64,000 nt of DNA from Microvirga ossetica (GCF_002741015.1 NZ_CP016616.1:789501-853500), one strand, 5' to 3'; shown: positions 37,671-46,388, numbered from the stretch's first letter. The notes: generated by a model not told the origin, from the letters alone. Program-made: numbers and translations.

Positions 37671-38411
37671 TCAGAGGGCCTCGTGCTTGACCAGATGCAG
37701 GTAGGTCGGATCGAACTCGCCCGCCTTCTGCAAGCCCTCCCAGTCCAGCACCTTCAGAGTGTTCCCACGCCAAGCAATCAGGTTTTCAGCGCGGAGTTCC
37801 TGCAGCACCCGGTTGACGTGCACCGTCGAGATCCCGAGCGCACCGGCCAGCTCTGCTTGGGTCACCGGCAGGGTAAAGGCGTGGTCCTCGGCCAGCTCGA
37901 CCGCTCTCAACCGCACCAGCACTTCGCACAGGAGATGGGCGATCCGACCATGCGCCTCGCGCCGCCCGAGCCCCACGATCCATTGGCGGAAGATCGCCGC
38001 ATCGATGAGGGTGTCGCGCCAGAACAGGTCGCCGAGACGAGGGTAGTTGCGCATCAGGCTGCGCAGGTCGTCATGCTGAATGAAAGCGAGCTTGGACGGC
38101 ACCAGCGTGCCGAGGTTGTGATCCATCACGCTCAGGTGCAGGCTTTGCAGGTCGGGGATGTCGCCGCTGATGTGAAACGACAGGATCTGCCGTTTGCCCT
38201 CGGCGGTCGTGTTGTAGCGGCAGGCGAAACCCTCGACCACAAGGCAGCACTCGGAGGGGGTATCGCCCTCCCGGACGATGTCCTGATCCGCCGCGACGGT
38301 TTTCAGCCGCAGTGGCAGGCGCAGCAGGGCGGCCTTCTCCTCCGGCGCGAGCGGGGCGATGCTCTCCAGCTTGCGGATCAGCGCGGTGGTCTGTGGATGA
38401 ATGGCGTCCAA
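37671..38411 (-). CDS. Crp/Fnr-family transcriptional regulator
   Basis: A 246-residue regulator with a cyclic-nucleotide-binding-like beta-roll (about 20-140: EGDTPSECCLVVEGFACRYN) and a C-terminal helix-turn-helix (about 165-225: TQAELAGALGISTVHVNRVL). No Fnr-type Cys cluster is seen, so it is not an iron-sulfur oxygen sensor; members of this subgroup are often stress or nitrogen-oxide linked. The start is TTG at 38411, just after hairpin leader copy D. A broken paralogue lies at 36459-36978. Confidence 0.8.
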   Translation of the reverse strand: MDAIHPQTTALIRKLESIAPLAPEEKAALLRLPLRLKTVAADQDIVREGDTPSECCLVVEGFACRYNTTAEGKRQILSFHISGDIPDLQSLHLSVMDHNLGTLVPSKLAFIQHDDLRSLMRNYPRLGDLFWRDTLIDAAIFRQWIVGLGRREAHGRIAHLLCEVLVRLRAVELAEDHAFTLPVTQAELAGALGISTVHVNRVLQELRAENLIAWRGNTLKVLDWEGLQKAGEFDPTYLHLVKHEAL

Positions 38412-38485
38412 GACAGCCTCCCTGATGATCAGGCGGGAGCGCGGGTCTCTCAGCCGCCAGCGCCCGAGGCCTCCATGCCGGCGAT
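38412..38485 (-). promoter_or_regulatory. Two-hairpin 5' leader, copy D
   Basis: On the minus strand: hairpin 1 CGCCGGC/GCTGGCG (one G-U), linker GGCTGAGAGACCCG, and hairpin 2 CTCCC/GGGAG around CCTGA-TCAGG. GGGAG, the ribosome-binding site of the Crp/Fnr gene, is the right arm. Confidence 0.55.
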
Positions 38486-38582
38486 GCCCAAAGTATTAGG
38501 CCTGAACGCGCCTTGCGCAAGGCATGGGACCATAAGGAAACGGTCCAGTTGAGCCGCATGGCCTGCTATCTTTCGACGTTCG

Positions 38583-38601
38583 CGAGGGAGCGTGCCTCCC
38601 T
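38583..38601. terminator. Short GC-rich hairpin
   Basis: GAGGGAG and CTCCCTC pair across CGTGC. It lies between the divergent Crp/Fnr gene and the next leader. No T-run; its role is uncertain. Confidence 0.3.
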
Positions 38602-38694
38602 CCCGATGGCGAGGGCTGTGAGGTCGTCAGCCTCGACGCTGCTGATCCTCAGGGCGATCTGAACGAAGCCAGTTTCAGGGCGTTGATTCAATAT

Positions 38695-38768
38695 CGTCGG
38701 TATGACTGATCCAGGCACCGACGCTTGAGAGATCCGTGTGCTCCCGCCTGTTGGCAGAGGAGCACCCC
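38695..38768 (+). promoter_or_regulatory. Two-hairpin 5' leader, copy B
   Basis: Hairpin 1 CGTCGGT/ACCGACG, linker TTGAGAGATCC, and hairpin 2 GTGCTCC (38738-38744) / GGAGCAC (38759-38765) with inner GCC/GGC. The ATG of the DUF6894 gene follows 3 bases after the hairpin. This is the best-folded copy. Confidence 0.65.
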
Positions 38769-39024
38769 ATGCCTCGGGTATTTCTTTCATGCCTTCAACG
38801 GGCATGCCCATCCCGACACCGAGGGAATCGAGCTTTCAGGGCTTGAGGAAGCCCGCCAGGAAGCCGTCCAGACTGCAGGTGAGATCATTCGGGGAAACGG
38901 CATCAAATCCAGGACGGGCTCAGATTGGCGCATGGAGGTCACCGATGCCGCCGGACAGGGTTTGCTCCGGCTTCGCTTTTCCTTGGAGGAGCTGAGCGGC
39001 GAGGCCCCGTTATGCGGAGATTGA
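38769..39024 (+). pseudogene. DUF6894 protein with an early frameshift
   Basis: From the ATG at 38769 the codons read MPRVFLSC. One base later the DUF6894 sequence YFFHAFNGHAHPDTEGIELS begins in another frame and runs cleanly to 39024, including SDWRMEVTDAAGQGLLRLRF, the family core. Removing one G from CGGG (38776-38778) would restore MPRYFFHAF, the standard family start, giving about 84 residues. So it is either recently broken or an assembly error. Function of DUF6894 is unknown. Confidence 0.6.
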
Positions 39025-39282
39025 GGAGTGCGAGGGGCGGAAACCGGAAGCGAACTTCCGATGGCCGTGTATGGAATACGGAAGCAGCCTCGCCGCAAAA
39101 AAGAGCGCCCGTCTGTAAAGAGGGCGCTCTAGGAACGGCTCCGTAGGGGCAGATGGAACCGGGAAGATGTATTACTGAGTTAAATCTCAAATGTCATTAA
39201 CATATGTAATTACTAATCTGCGGTTTTATAACGCTTAGACAATGACATTATTTTAAGATGCCACAAAATATTTTCACTAAGT

Positions 39283-39307
39283 GGAACTTAAACTTTACAG
39301 GAACGTT
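39283..39307 (+). promoter_or_regulatory. Putative EcfG promoter, exact consensus
   Basis: GGAAC (39283-39287), 16 bases, CGTT (39304-39307). This matches the alphaproteobacterial general-stress consensus exactly. It points to the small gene starting at ATG 39338, about 31 bases downstream. Confidence 0.65.
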
Positions 39308-39337
39308 ATGACACTGACTCAGAGCAAGAAAGCTTCG

Positions 39338-39517
39338 ATGGCCGATTCAAGGAACACTATGGTCCTGGTCAAAGAGGCTCAGGCCGCTCGGGTGAGGGCT
39401 CATATCCGCGCTATGGTCTCCCGGCTGGTGGCTCGCACGCGAAAGGGCGAGAACCAACCCGCGAAGTTCGCAGAGTTGCCCTTTCTGGAAGGGATCGCTC
39501 TGCGAAAGCAGCTCTGA
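39338..39517 (+). CDS. Small basic hypothetical protein
   Basis: 59 residues: MADSRNTMVLVKEAQAARVR, a basic helix, then FAELPFLEGIALRKQL. Start ATG 39338 is chosen because the EcfG-type promoter at 39283-39307 would place the transcript start after the upstream ATG at 39308. No family recognised; probably a general-stress gene. Confidence 0.45.
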   Translation: MADSRNTMVLVKEAQAARVRAHIRAMVSRLVARTRKGENQPAKFAELPFLEGIALRKQL

Positions 39518-39548
39518 ACAGAAAAGGGTCTTGAAGCGGTTGACGTTG

Positions 39549-39624
39549 ATCGCCGGCATGGATGGTTCAGGCGTCGGTGATCGAGAGATCCGTGTCATCT
39601 CGCCTGTTGGCCGAGGAGCACCTC
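39549..39624 (+). promoter_or_regulatory. Two-hairpin 5' leader, copy C
   Basis: Hairpin 1 ATCGCCGGC / GCGTCGGTGAT (9 pairs including two G-U), linker CGAGAGATCC, and hairpin 2 CTCGCC / GGC-c-GAG. The second hairpin is weaker than in the other copies, but the right arm still includes the start of GAGGAG, the ribosome-binding site of the gene at 39625. Confidence 0.55.
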
Positions 39625-39855
39625 ATGCCAAACTATTACCGTAAGCGCTGGGAAGGTCACATCAGAGGTCTCCAGTTACCGCTTGCTGCATGGAACAGCC
39701 TGCATGATGAAGGCATCACCTCACTCGACCAACTCAAGGCTGTTGCCGATCGGCTTGAACGCTTTGTCGGGATCGGCTCGAAGATGGCCTATGTGATCCG
39801 GGAAGAACTCGCCCGTGTGACGGTTGCCGAAACGCAACCAGCCGACAACGTATAG
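39625..39855 (+). CDS. Small helix-hairpin-helix-like protein
   Basis: 76 residues. HDEGITSLDQLKAVADRLER then FVGIGSKMAYVIREELARV resembles a helix-hairpin-helix as found at the C-terminus of RNA polymerase alpha (a G-I-G-x-K/T turn), which would bind DNA. No full family assignment. ATG at 39625 follows leader copy C. Confidence 0.5.
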   Translation: MPNYYRKRWEGHIRGLQLPLAAWNSLHDEGITSLDQLKAVADRLERFVGIGSKMAYVIREELARVTVAETQPADNV

Positions 39856-39921
39856 GACCGATACTGCGAATTCCGAGAAAACGCTTTATGGGGCAGGCAC
39901 TATGAAGTTGCTTTGGCGAGC

Positions 39922-40212
39922 ATGAGCATTCCTGGCGATGCCGCTCCCGGAAGCGGCGGAATAACTGTGACTGGAACGGTCGCTTGGTTTGACGTGGTCA
40001 AACAATTTGGCTTCGTGGCGCGGTGGAGGCGCGTTCTTGCACATGTCGGTATTCAAGGGGCCGGCTATCTCTGGATCCCGCGTGGTACCACACTGCGGGT
40101 TAGGATTGAGGATGATCGCGGCAAGCAGCGGGGCGCCGAGGTGCTCGAGGTTGACACAAGCACGGCCCGACCTGTTGAGAACGAACCGATCCTACGCAAG
40201 CCCACGAGCTGA
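39922..40212 (+). pseudogene. Cold-shock-domain protein with two compensating frameshifts
   Basis: TGTVAWFDVVKQFGFVA is the first half of a cold-shock domain including an RNP-1-like KxFGFVA. The expected continuation GGGAFLHMSVFKG is in a different frame (40018-40055 region). The original frame then resumes with LWIPRGTTLRVRIEDDRGK and AEVLEVD. Two indels of opposite sign would restore a normal protein; as read, the RNP-2 strand is scrambled. Start ATG 39922. Confidence 0.5.
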
Positions 40213-40238
40213 ACGCCTCAAGCCCAATCGCGCGTAAT

Positions 40239-40475
40239 TCACAGAAGCTCCGTTTTGACAAGCGGTTCAGCCTCGAGCGAGGGCATCCAGAATGAGCCGC
40301 CGATGGACATGCCGCTGCTCAAAGGCCTGCTCCAGGCTTCGAAGGAACCCTCGGCAAGGGTGGTGTCCCAGACTTGCTGCCTCATCCGCTTGATCAGGAT
40401 GAGTTGCTCGGCTACACGCCGCTTAACCTCAGCTAGAGCACCTGAAGCGTAATTAAGGAACTTCGATCTGGCCAC
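40239..40475 (-). CDS. Small hypothetical protein, possibly degenerate
   Basis: 78 residues with a helical core EVKRRVAEQLILIKRMRQQ and DTTLAEGSFEAW, reminiscent of short alphaproteobacterial hypotheticals in which this helix is followed by a second one. The ends do not fit that pattern. Weak support. Confidence 0.3.
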   Translation of the reverse strand: MARSKFLNYASGALAEVKRRVAEQLILIKRMRQQVWDTTLAEGSFEAWSRPLSSGMSIGGSFWMPSLEAEPLVKTELL

Positions 40476-40538
40476 CCTGTTGTCGGATAGCTCGGGTCAC
40501 CCGGCCCGGAATAGAATTGCACCAAGTGGAGCGGACGC

Positions 40539-41459
40539 ATGAGCGATATGGAGCATTCCGACCAGCCTACTCCGGAAACACCTGGGAGCCCATCTTCGGC
40601 GGATGCGACAAGCCCGACGGGAACGGCGCTCGGAACGCCGACCGATCCGTCGGCATTCACCCCGGATGCATCAGCGGCGGCAACTCCTGCAGAAAGCGCG
40701 CCTGCTGATGTGGCCGCTCCGTCAAACGTGCAGGAGCGTCCGAAGACCAAAGGCGTGGCCGATATCGTGTTCCTCGTCGATGTCAGCGGCAGCATGTCTC
40801 CCTGCATTGACGCGCTCCGCAGAAACATCGAGGCCTTCATCGATTCCCTGAGCCAGGGCGATGCCAACAACGCCGCTCCTGTCAGGGATTGGCGCGGCAA
40901 GGTTGTCGGATATCGCGACATTGAGGCTGCTCAGGCCGAGGGCCTGCCCTGGATCGTCGACAACTCTTTTGTGCGTGACGCCGGCGCCCTCAAGGTGCAA
41001 CTCGGCACCTTGCAGGCAAACGGTGGCGGCGACGAGCCGGAATCGCTCCTCGACGCTCTCTACATGGTCGCCTCCATGGAGGCGGTCCCAAAGGGCTCGC
41101 AGACCGAGGACCCATCAAAATGGCGCTACAGGAGCGATGCGGCCCGTGTTGTCATCGTCTTCACTGATGCGTCGTTCAAGGAAACCATGAGCCTTCCCGA
41201 GGCGAAGGGTGGCTCGCTCCAGGATGTCGCAAACCTTGTCATGGCCAATCGCATCATCCTCAGCCTCTTCGCCCCCAACTTCGAGGGCTATGACCGACTG
41301 AGCCAAATCGACAAGTCGGAATGGGAGGTCGTGGAATACGAAGGATTGAACCCGCAGGAAGCGCTGCAGAAATTTACATCGGACCTGGTCAATTTCCGCA
41401 ATACCCTGAAGCAGCTGGCCGCCAGCGTGTCGCGGTCGGCAGCGACCGTGGCGCTGTAG
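40539..41459 (+). CDS. von Willebrand factor A domain protein
   Basis: 306 residues. The first 65 are Pro/Ala/Thr/Ser-rich and disordered. A vWA domain (about 72-290) follows with the metal-ion-dependent adhesion site DVSGSMS (residues 81-87) and the second motif region VVIVFTDASF. No signal peptide, so it is cytoplasmic, as in TerY-type regulators. It is the first gene of a tight four-gene unit with a kinase, phosphatase and zinc-ribbon protein, and would act as scaffold or metal-dependent adaptor. ATG at 40539 with GGAGCGG upstream. Confidence 0.85.
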   Translation: MSDMEHSDQPTPETPGSPSSADATSPTGTALGTPTDPSAFTPDASAAATPAESAPADVAAPSNVQERPKTKGVADIVFLVDVSGSMSPCIDALRRNIEAFIDSLSQGDANNAAPVRDWRGKVVGYRDIEAAQAEGLPWIVDNSFVRDAGALKVQLGTLQANGGGDEPESLLDALYMVASMEAVPKGSQTEDPSKWRYRSDAARVVIVFTDASFKETMSLPEAKGGSLQDVANLVMANRIILSLFAPNFEGYDRLSQIDKSEWEVVEYEGLNPQEALQKFTSDLVNFRNTLKQLAASVSRSAATVAL

Positions 41460-41491
41460 ACGCTCCGCCTCTGGCACGCTGAGCGCAAGCC

Positions 41492-42811
41492 ATGGCCAAG
41501 AAGCTGAAAGTCGGCGATCAGATCCGGCAATACCGCGTTACGAAGGTCTTCGGGCCGGGCATGATGGCGATTTCCTATGGAGCGGAAGGGCCGACAGGAG
41601 AGAAGATCTTTCTGAAGCAGTACAAGTCCCCCGCGCCGACCGTCGTTTGGTACAAAGCGTTCGTCGCCTACCAGAACGAGCTCGGAGCCCGCGTCCGGAA
41701 CGGGCGGGCGGCTCAGTTCGCGGTGCGCCAAGTGGATGCCTTCGAGGACGTCTGGGGTGGGCCTTGCTACTTCCAGGCCTTCGAGTTCGTGGAGAACGGA
41801 GCAGACCTGCAGCAGATGCTCGATGAGGAGCGCGAGCAGCATCGCCGAACGAAGACGCCCGCCACCCGCGACTCTGCAGTCTGGGCGCGTCACGTCACCT
41901 GGGCCAAGGTCTTCATGACCGGAATGGCAGCGCTCCACGAGTCCAAGATCGTCCATGCCGATCTGAAGCCGGCGAATGCGTATCTGATCCAGGACCCGAC
42001 GATCAGCTCCGGTTACCAGCTTAAATTGATCGACATGGACTTCTCGCTCCTGGCGGACAGCCGTGCTCCCTGGCATGGGCATCAGGGGTATGTCGGTACC
42101 GATAACTACCGTTCTCCCGACCACATGACCCGAGGGGCCGTGCCGGGACTTGCATCCGACGTCTTTACCTGTGGGTTGATGCTTTACGAACTTCTCGCAG
42201 GTTACCATCCCTATTGGACTGATGATCAGGCCGAGTACGCGAAGCTCGTGCAGAGCTATGCAGCCAAGCCACCAGCACTCGCCGGGTTGATGCCGTCACC
42301 GGCGGGCAATGCCGAGGTCAGCTCTTTCCTGCACCGCTGCCTCTCACCGAATCCCGCCTCCAGACCGACAGCTGCGGAACTACGGGCCGTTCTGAGCGGG
42401 CGTGGCGCGAAGCCGTCCACCTCCGAAGCGGGCTCTGCGAGGACATCGGCGCCGGCTTCGGCCGGTAGTGCTCCTCGCGCTGCCGCCGAGTTGATCCTGT
42501 CCGACAGGATTGAGTTGCTGGGCCCGGACGGCCGCACGCTGCAGATCGGCGTAAGGACAGAACTCGGGAAAACTCTGGTGCGGCAATTTGGACCGGACAG
42601 CGAGTTCTGGGACAACCGTCAATGTGTTCTGGAACGTCACTCCGGACAGCAATGGGTGCTATCGCCTGTTGCGGGGACGACCAACGAAACTCTCGTGAAT
42701 GGCACGGCACTCACGGCTCCCCGTCTGCTCAGGCAGGGTGATCGGATCGCGGTCGGACGCCAGGCCAAAGGCATCATTAAGATGCCCCTCACGGTGCGTG
42801 CGCTGAAATGA
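41492..42811 (+). CDS. Ser/Thr protein kinase with C-terminal FHA domain
   Basis: 439 residues. The kinase domain (about 10-305) has an atypical glycine loop (VFGPGMMAISYGA), Lys42 in FLKQY, catalytic HADLKPAN (Asp157) and LIDMDFS in place of DFG, with Asp183 retained. A flexible Ala/Ser linker (310-340) follows. Next comes a forkhead-associated-like beta-sandwich (about 340-438: SEFWDNRQCVLERH.., ETLVNG, GDRIAVGR), which would bind phosphothreonine. HAD for HRD and DFS for DFG are non-standard but keep the acidic residues, so activity is plausible. It overlaps the phosphatase gene by 4 bases. Confidence 0.85.
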   Translation: MAKKLKVGDQIRQYRVTKVFGPGMMAISYGAEGPTGEKIFLKQYKSPAPTVVWYKAFVAYQNELGARVRNGRAAQFAVRQVDAFEDVWGGPCYFQAFEFVENGADLQQMLDEEREQHRRTKTPATRDSAVWARHVTWAKVFMTGMAALHESKIVHADLKPANAYLIQDPTISSGYQLKLIDMDFSLLADSRAPWHGHQGYVGTDNYRSPDHMTRGAVPGLASDVFTCGLMLYELLAGYHPYWTDDQAEYAKLVQSYAAKPPALAGLMPSPAGNAEVSSFLHRCLSPNPASRPTAAELRAVLSGRGAKPSTSEAGSARTSAPASAGSAPRAAAELILSDRIELLGPDGRTLQIGVRTELGKTLVRQFGPDSEFWDNRQCVLERHSGQQWVLSPVAGTTNETLVNGTALTAPRLLRQGDRIAVGRQAKGIIKMPLTVRALK

Positions 42812-44211
42812 ACCTGCCCAGCGGATCTGAAAAGCCCGAGCCCGACCCGCCGCGCGAGGAGCCGGACAAGCCAGAGGCAACTTCAACCGCAGCGGATCTT
42901 AAAAAGGATGAACTTGACCCGCAGGATCCTGCACAACCCGCTGATTCGCTTGTCTCGGATGCTCGTGCCTCTGAACCATTGACCGAGGATGCTCCGGCCG
43001 CAGGCGTTGCGAGTACATCGGAGGCTACCCCGCCATCGACGGGCGATCCTCCGCCTGACGCGGGCAGCCCACCTTCGGACGCGGCTCCAGCCGCTCCCAT
43101 GGTGCAAAATGCCTTGCAGGTCGTGGAGGTGGATGACCTGGATTGGCAGGCCGTCCGCAATGCGGTCGATCCGGCATTCATTCGCGCCAACATACGGTCA
43201 ATGGTGGAGCGGATGGAGGCGCTGCTCGACAGAGCCGACGGACCGGGCATGCTGTTCGACAACGACCGCGTCGATCCTGCCGACAGGGTGATCCGGATTT
43301 TAGCCATGGATGCCGCGACCCCGCTGTGGATCGTCGGCGACTTGCATGGCGATCTTCTGGCGCTTGAGGCCGCCTTGGCGGCGATGCGCGATCTGGCTTC
43401 GCAAACCGGCGACGAAAAGCCTCGGATCGTATTTCTGGGCGATCTCTTCGACGATGAAGGGTTTGGACTCGAAGTCCTTCTGCGTGTGTTCGAGTTGATC
43501 ACGGATGCGCCGGATCGCGTGTGTGTCATAGCGGGTAACCACGACGAGGCGTTGACCTATGATGGCGTGCGGTTTGCTTCGAGCGTGGCGCCATCCGACT
43601 TTGCGGATTTCCTCAACGCCAACCTCGCGCATGAATGGATCGAACGGGCCGGAAAACTTGCTGTACGGCTGTTCGCGCGTGCTCCGCGCGCGCTCTTCTT
43701 CCCCGACGGTCTGCTCATCGCCCATGGGGGCTTCCCGCTTGTCGATCTGCATCCGAGGCTTGCCGAAACAGGCGAATGGAACGACCCGTTGTGCTTGTCT
43801 GATTTCGTATGGACCAGGGCCCATCCGAAAGCCCGCAAGAAGCTTCCGAACCGCTTCTCGCGTGGGAGCCAGTTCGGGTATGAGGACTTTGCCGCTTTCT
43901 GCTCCGTGAGTGCCGGTTTGGGGCGCCCGGTCACTCACATGGTGCGCGGCCATGATCATGTCGAAGAGAGATACGCCACCTATCCGGCTTATGGGTCTCA
44001 TCCGGTACTGACGATCGTGGCGCTCTCCCGTCGCCTCAGCCGCGAGAACTTCGGCTTCTACGAGCGCGCTCCCACCATAGCGCAATTCGTCGAAGGTGCC
44101 CTTCCCCGAGTGTATCGGCTGCACATCCCGGCCGAGATGATCCGTGAGGTGTATCCGGAGCCTGATCTCGGCAGCCTCGATAGTAAAACGACTCAGGAAC
44201 CGCATCGATGA
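42808..44211 (+). CDS. PPP-type metallophosphoesterase (protein phosphatase-like)
   Basis: 467 residues: about 100 disordered Pro/Asp/Ala-rich residues, then a calcineurin-like phosphoesterase core. Motifs in order are GDLHGD (177-182), GDLFDDEG (211-218, replacing GDxVDRG), GNHDE (243-247), HGG near 305 and GHDH near 382. These supply the two-metal site of PPP phosphatases. Lying translationally coupled between kinase and zinc-ribbon genes, it probably reverses the kinase. ATG at 42808 overlaps the kinase stop. Confidence 0.85.
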   Translation: MNLPSGSEKPEPDPPREEPDKPEATSTAADLKKDELDPQDPAQPADSLVSDARASEPLTEDAPAAGVASTSEATPPSTGDPPPDAGSPPSDAAPAAPMVQNALQVVEVDDLDWQAVRNAVDPAFIRANIRSMVERMEALLDRADGPGMLFDNDRVDPADRVIRILAMDAATPLWIVGDLHGDLLALEAALAAMRDLASQTGDEKPRIVFLGDLFDDEGFGLEVLLRVFELITDAPDRVCVIAGNHDEALTYDGVRFASSVAPSDFADFLNANLAHEWIERAGKLAVRLFARAPRALFFPDGLLIAHGGFPLVDLHPRLAETGEWNDPLCLSDFVWTRAHPKARKKLPNRFSRGSQFGYEDFAAFCSVSAGLGRPVTHMVRGHDHVEERYATYPAYGSHPVLTIVALSRRLSRENFGFYERAPTIAQFVEGALPRVYRLHIPAEMIREVYPEPDLGSLDSKTTQEPHR

Positions 44212-44786
44212 CTGGCGTAATTTTGCGTTGCCCGAACTGCGGCACCTCGACGGTGACGCCTGGTGAATGCGATGCATGTCACGAGGCGCAAGTTCGGTAC
44301 TACTGCACGAACCACAAGCCCGGTCTCTGGCTGGATGCATCCGCATGTCCACACTGCGGCTCAATATTCGGCGATCCGGTCCGTCTGCCAGCAAGGCCAG
44401 TTTCGCCTCCTACTCCTTCTCGGCCGAGAACAACAACTACCGCTCCTTCGCCTACGCGCTCTGGTTCTCCACCTTCACCGCCGAAGACAAGTGCCACGCC
44501 GTGGGGCCGCAGAGAGCGGGACACATCTCCTGCCCCGGAGGAGGTTGAAGCAGAAGATGAACGCGCCTCAGTGCGCGACTTCCGTACGGCAAGAATGCTG
44601 GAGATCCTGAGGGCGGCTTCGCGGGCTGGCCGTATGTCCAGAGGAACAACTTACACCACTCCGGAAGCCCCACCGGTGGGAGCGGCGCTGGGCGGCTGCC
44701 TGATGCGCTTCGTGATCCTTGCGATATTCCTATTCATCATGCTTTCGCTTGTGGGTGGGGCCTTGTTGGGGCCTTACTATTTCTGA
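44208..44786 (+). CDS. Zinc-ribbon membrane protein
   Basis: 192 residues. The first 50 hold four knuckles: C8-C11, C21-C24, C33-H36 and C47-C50, which can form two zinc ribbons. A Pro/Ser/Thr-rich linker follows, and a C-terminal membrane span lies at about 168-186 (LMRFVILAIFLFIMLSLVGG). It overlaps the phosphatase stop by 4 bases, so it is part of the same operon. The layout suggests a membrane anchor for the kinase/phosphatase/vWA complex. No known family. Confidence 0.75.
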   Translation: MTGVILRCPNCGTSTVTPGECDACHEAQVRYYCTNHKPGLWLDASACPHCGSIFGDPVRLPARPVSPPTPSRPRTTTTAPSPTRSGSPPSPPKTSATPWGRRERDTSPAPEEVEAEDERASVRDFRTARMLEILRAASRAGRMSRGTTYTTPEAPPVGAALGGCLMRFVILAIFLFIMLSLVGGALLGPYYF

Positions 44787-45245
44787 AGCGGCGAATAACT
44801 GACCGTCTTCACATCAGCCAGTTCTCGTGCCTGTACTCCCTCTCGAGATTGCACCGGATGATGCAGGTTAACGGCTGACGATAATCATCTCATAGCATGA
44901 ATAGGCCTCCACTTGCCTGATGTAGCAACGACCGTCAAACTCTTAGTACAGATGAAAAGCCAAAGCCTATTTTCCGGCGCGACCCGTAACATTCCACCCA
45001 CAAGGTCCGCTGTGGGTTAAGCTAGGAACCCCTGCCTTTCATGAACGTCTGGTGTTCTCTGGGTGAGCCGACATTCGGCCAATTTCGATAAGAGCCTCAG
45101 CCGGTCGGCAATTACTTGAAAACACTTTCAAGGGTTTTCACTTCCGGGGATAGGGAAACCCAGCGCCTTGTTGCATGGATGGGGTTTGGTAACCGGGGCG
45201 GGGTAGCATAGAGGCCTGTCTGGTGTCCGAGCAAAGATCCCTTTT
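44787..45245. other. Gene-free stretch before the IS5 element
   Basis: No coding frame or RNA gene is seen. It probably contains the left end of the IS5 element near 45184, where GGTTTGGTAA resembles the inverse of the sequence just after the transposase stop, but the ends are not certain. Confidence 0.4.
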
Positions 45246-46213
45246 ATGCCCTTCAAGGCCAATGCCGCCCGCCGTCATCACATCCCCAAGCAGCGGTACC
45301 GGGTGACGAACTGGGCGGAGTACGATGCTGCCCTGCGCCAGCGCGGAAGCCTGACGGTGTGGTTTACCGAAGAAGCGATCGCAGCCTGGAATGCCGAGCC
45401 CCGTACGACCCGAGGCGGTCAATCCCGCTATTCGGTTCTGGCCATCAAGACGGCCCTGACGCTGCGGGCGGTATTCCGGCTGGCACTGCGTCAGACCGAA
45501 GGCCTGATCGGCTCGATTCTGAAGCTCCTCGGCATTGGTCTCGCTATCCCGGATCATTCGACCTTGAGCCGCCGCGCCGAGACGTTGGAGGTGCCAATAC
45601 CATGTCGGCCCTCCAGAGGGCCGGTTCACCTGCTGGTGGACAGCACAGGCCTGCAGCTCTGTGGACCCGGCGAGTGGTTGATCGAGAAACACGGCACCAA
45701 AAGACGCCGGTCCTGGCGCAAGCTGCATATCGGCGTCAATGCTGAGACCGGGCAGATCCTCGCCTCAGAGCTGACGAGCAACGATGTAGATGATGGCTCG
45801 CAGGTTGAGCCCTTGCTCGACCAGATCGCAGGTCCACTTGCGTCCTTCACCGGTGATGGAGCTACGATCAAGCGGGTGTCTACGGCACCGTCGGCAAGCA
45901 CTACCCTGATGCTGAAGTCATCGTTCCACCCCGATCAACGGCAGTGCTGAGCGAGGATGGGGAGACCGCTCCAACCCAGCGCGACCGACATCTCCAAAGC
46001 ATCGCCGAGCATGGACGCATGGGCTGGCAGAAGCGCTCCGGGTACACTCGTCGGGCTCTGGTGGAGTCGTTCATAAGCCGCTTCAAACGAGTGATCGGGG
46101 ATACGCTGCGCTCGCGGACGGACCGGCGTCGTGCGACTGAGATTGCGATCGCTGTCCGTGCCTTGAACCGCATGCTCGAGCTTGGACGCCCGAAGTCTAT
46201 CCGCACCACTTAA
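45246..46213 (+). pseudogene. IS5-family transposase with a frameshift
   Basis: The first frame (45246-45950) gives the N-terminal 205 residues of an IS5 DDE transposase, with the first Asp in LLVDSTGLQL. At about 45862, in GGAGCTACG, one base is missing. The continuation GDGAYDQAGVYG (second Asp) to VESFISRFKRVIGDTL (Glu) and the end ALNRMLELGRPKSIRTT is in the next frame. Some IS5 groups use programmed shifts between two ORFs, but no slippery run lies here, so inactivation is more likely. A related scrap lies at 14168-14221. Confidence 0.75.
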
Positions 46214-46388
46214 CCAAAGATCCAGATGGGCTCAGTCCGTTCACCAGCCGATCCGTGCAACGCAGCCATGTCGAGTTGAGCAGGTCGATGGGGACCGCGC
46301 GTACCTTGTCCCTGAGATCCCAACCTGCACAGGCTGGGTGGATCTCAAAAGCCTTTCATTTCCGGCAATTCAATGAGGCATTTAAGCC

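Noticed and set aside
38727..38735. A TPP riboswitch, suggested by CUGAGA-like sequence in the leaders
   Set aside because: The ACCUGAUCUGG and GCGnAGGGA parts of the thi-box are absent and the element is only about 75 nt. The genes are not thiamine genes.
45028..45052. GGAAC-n16-CGTC before the IS5 element as an EcfG promoter
   Set aside because: One mismatch in the -10 and no suitable gene downstream; expected by chance in 64 kb.
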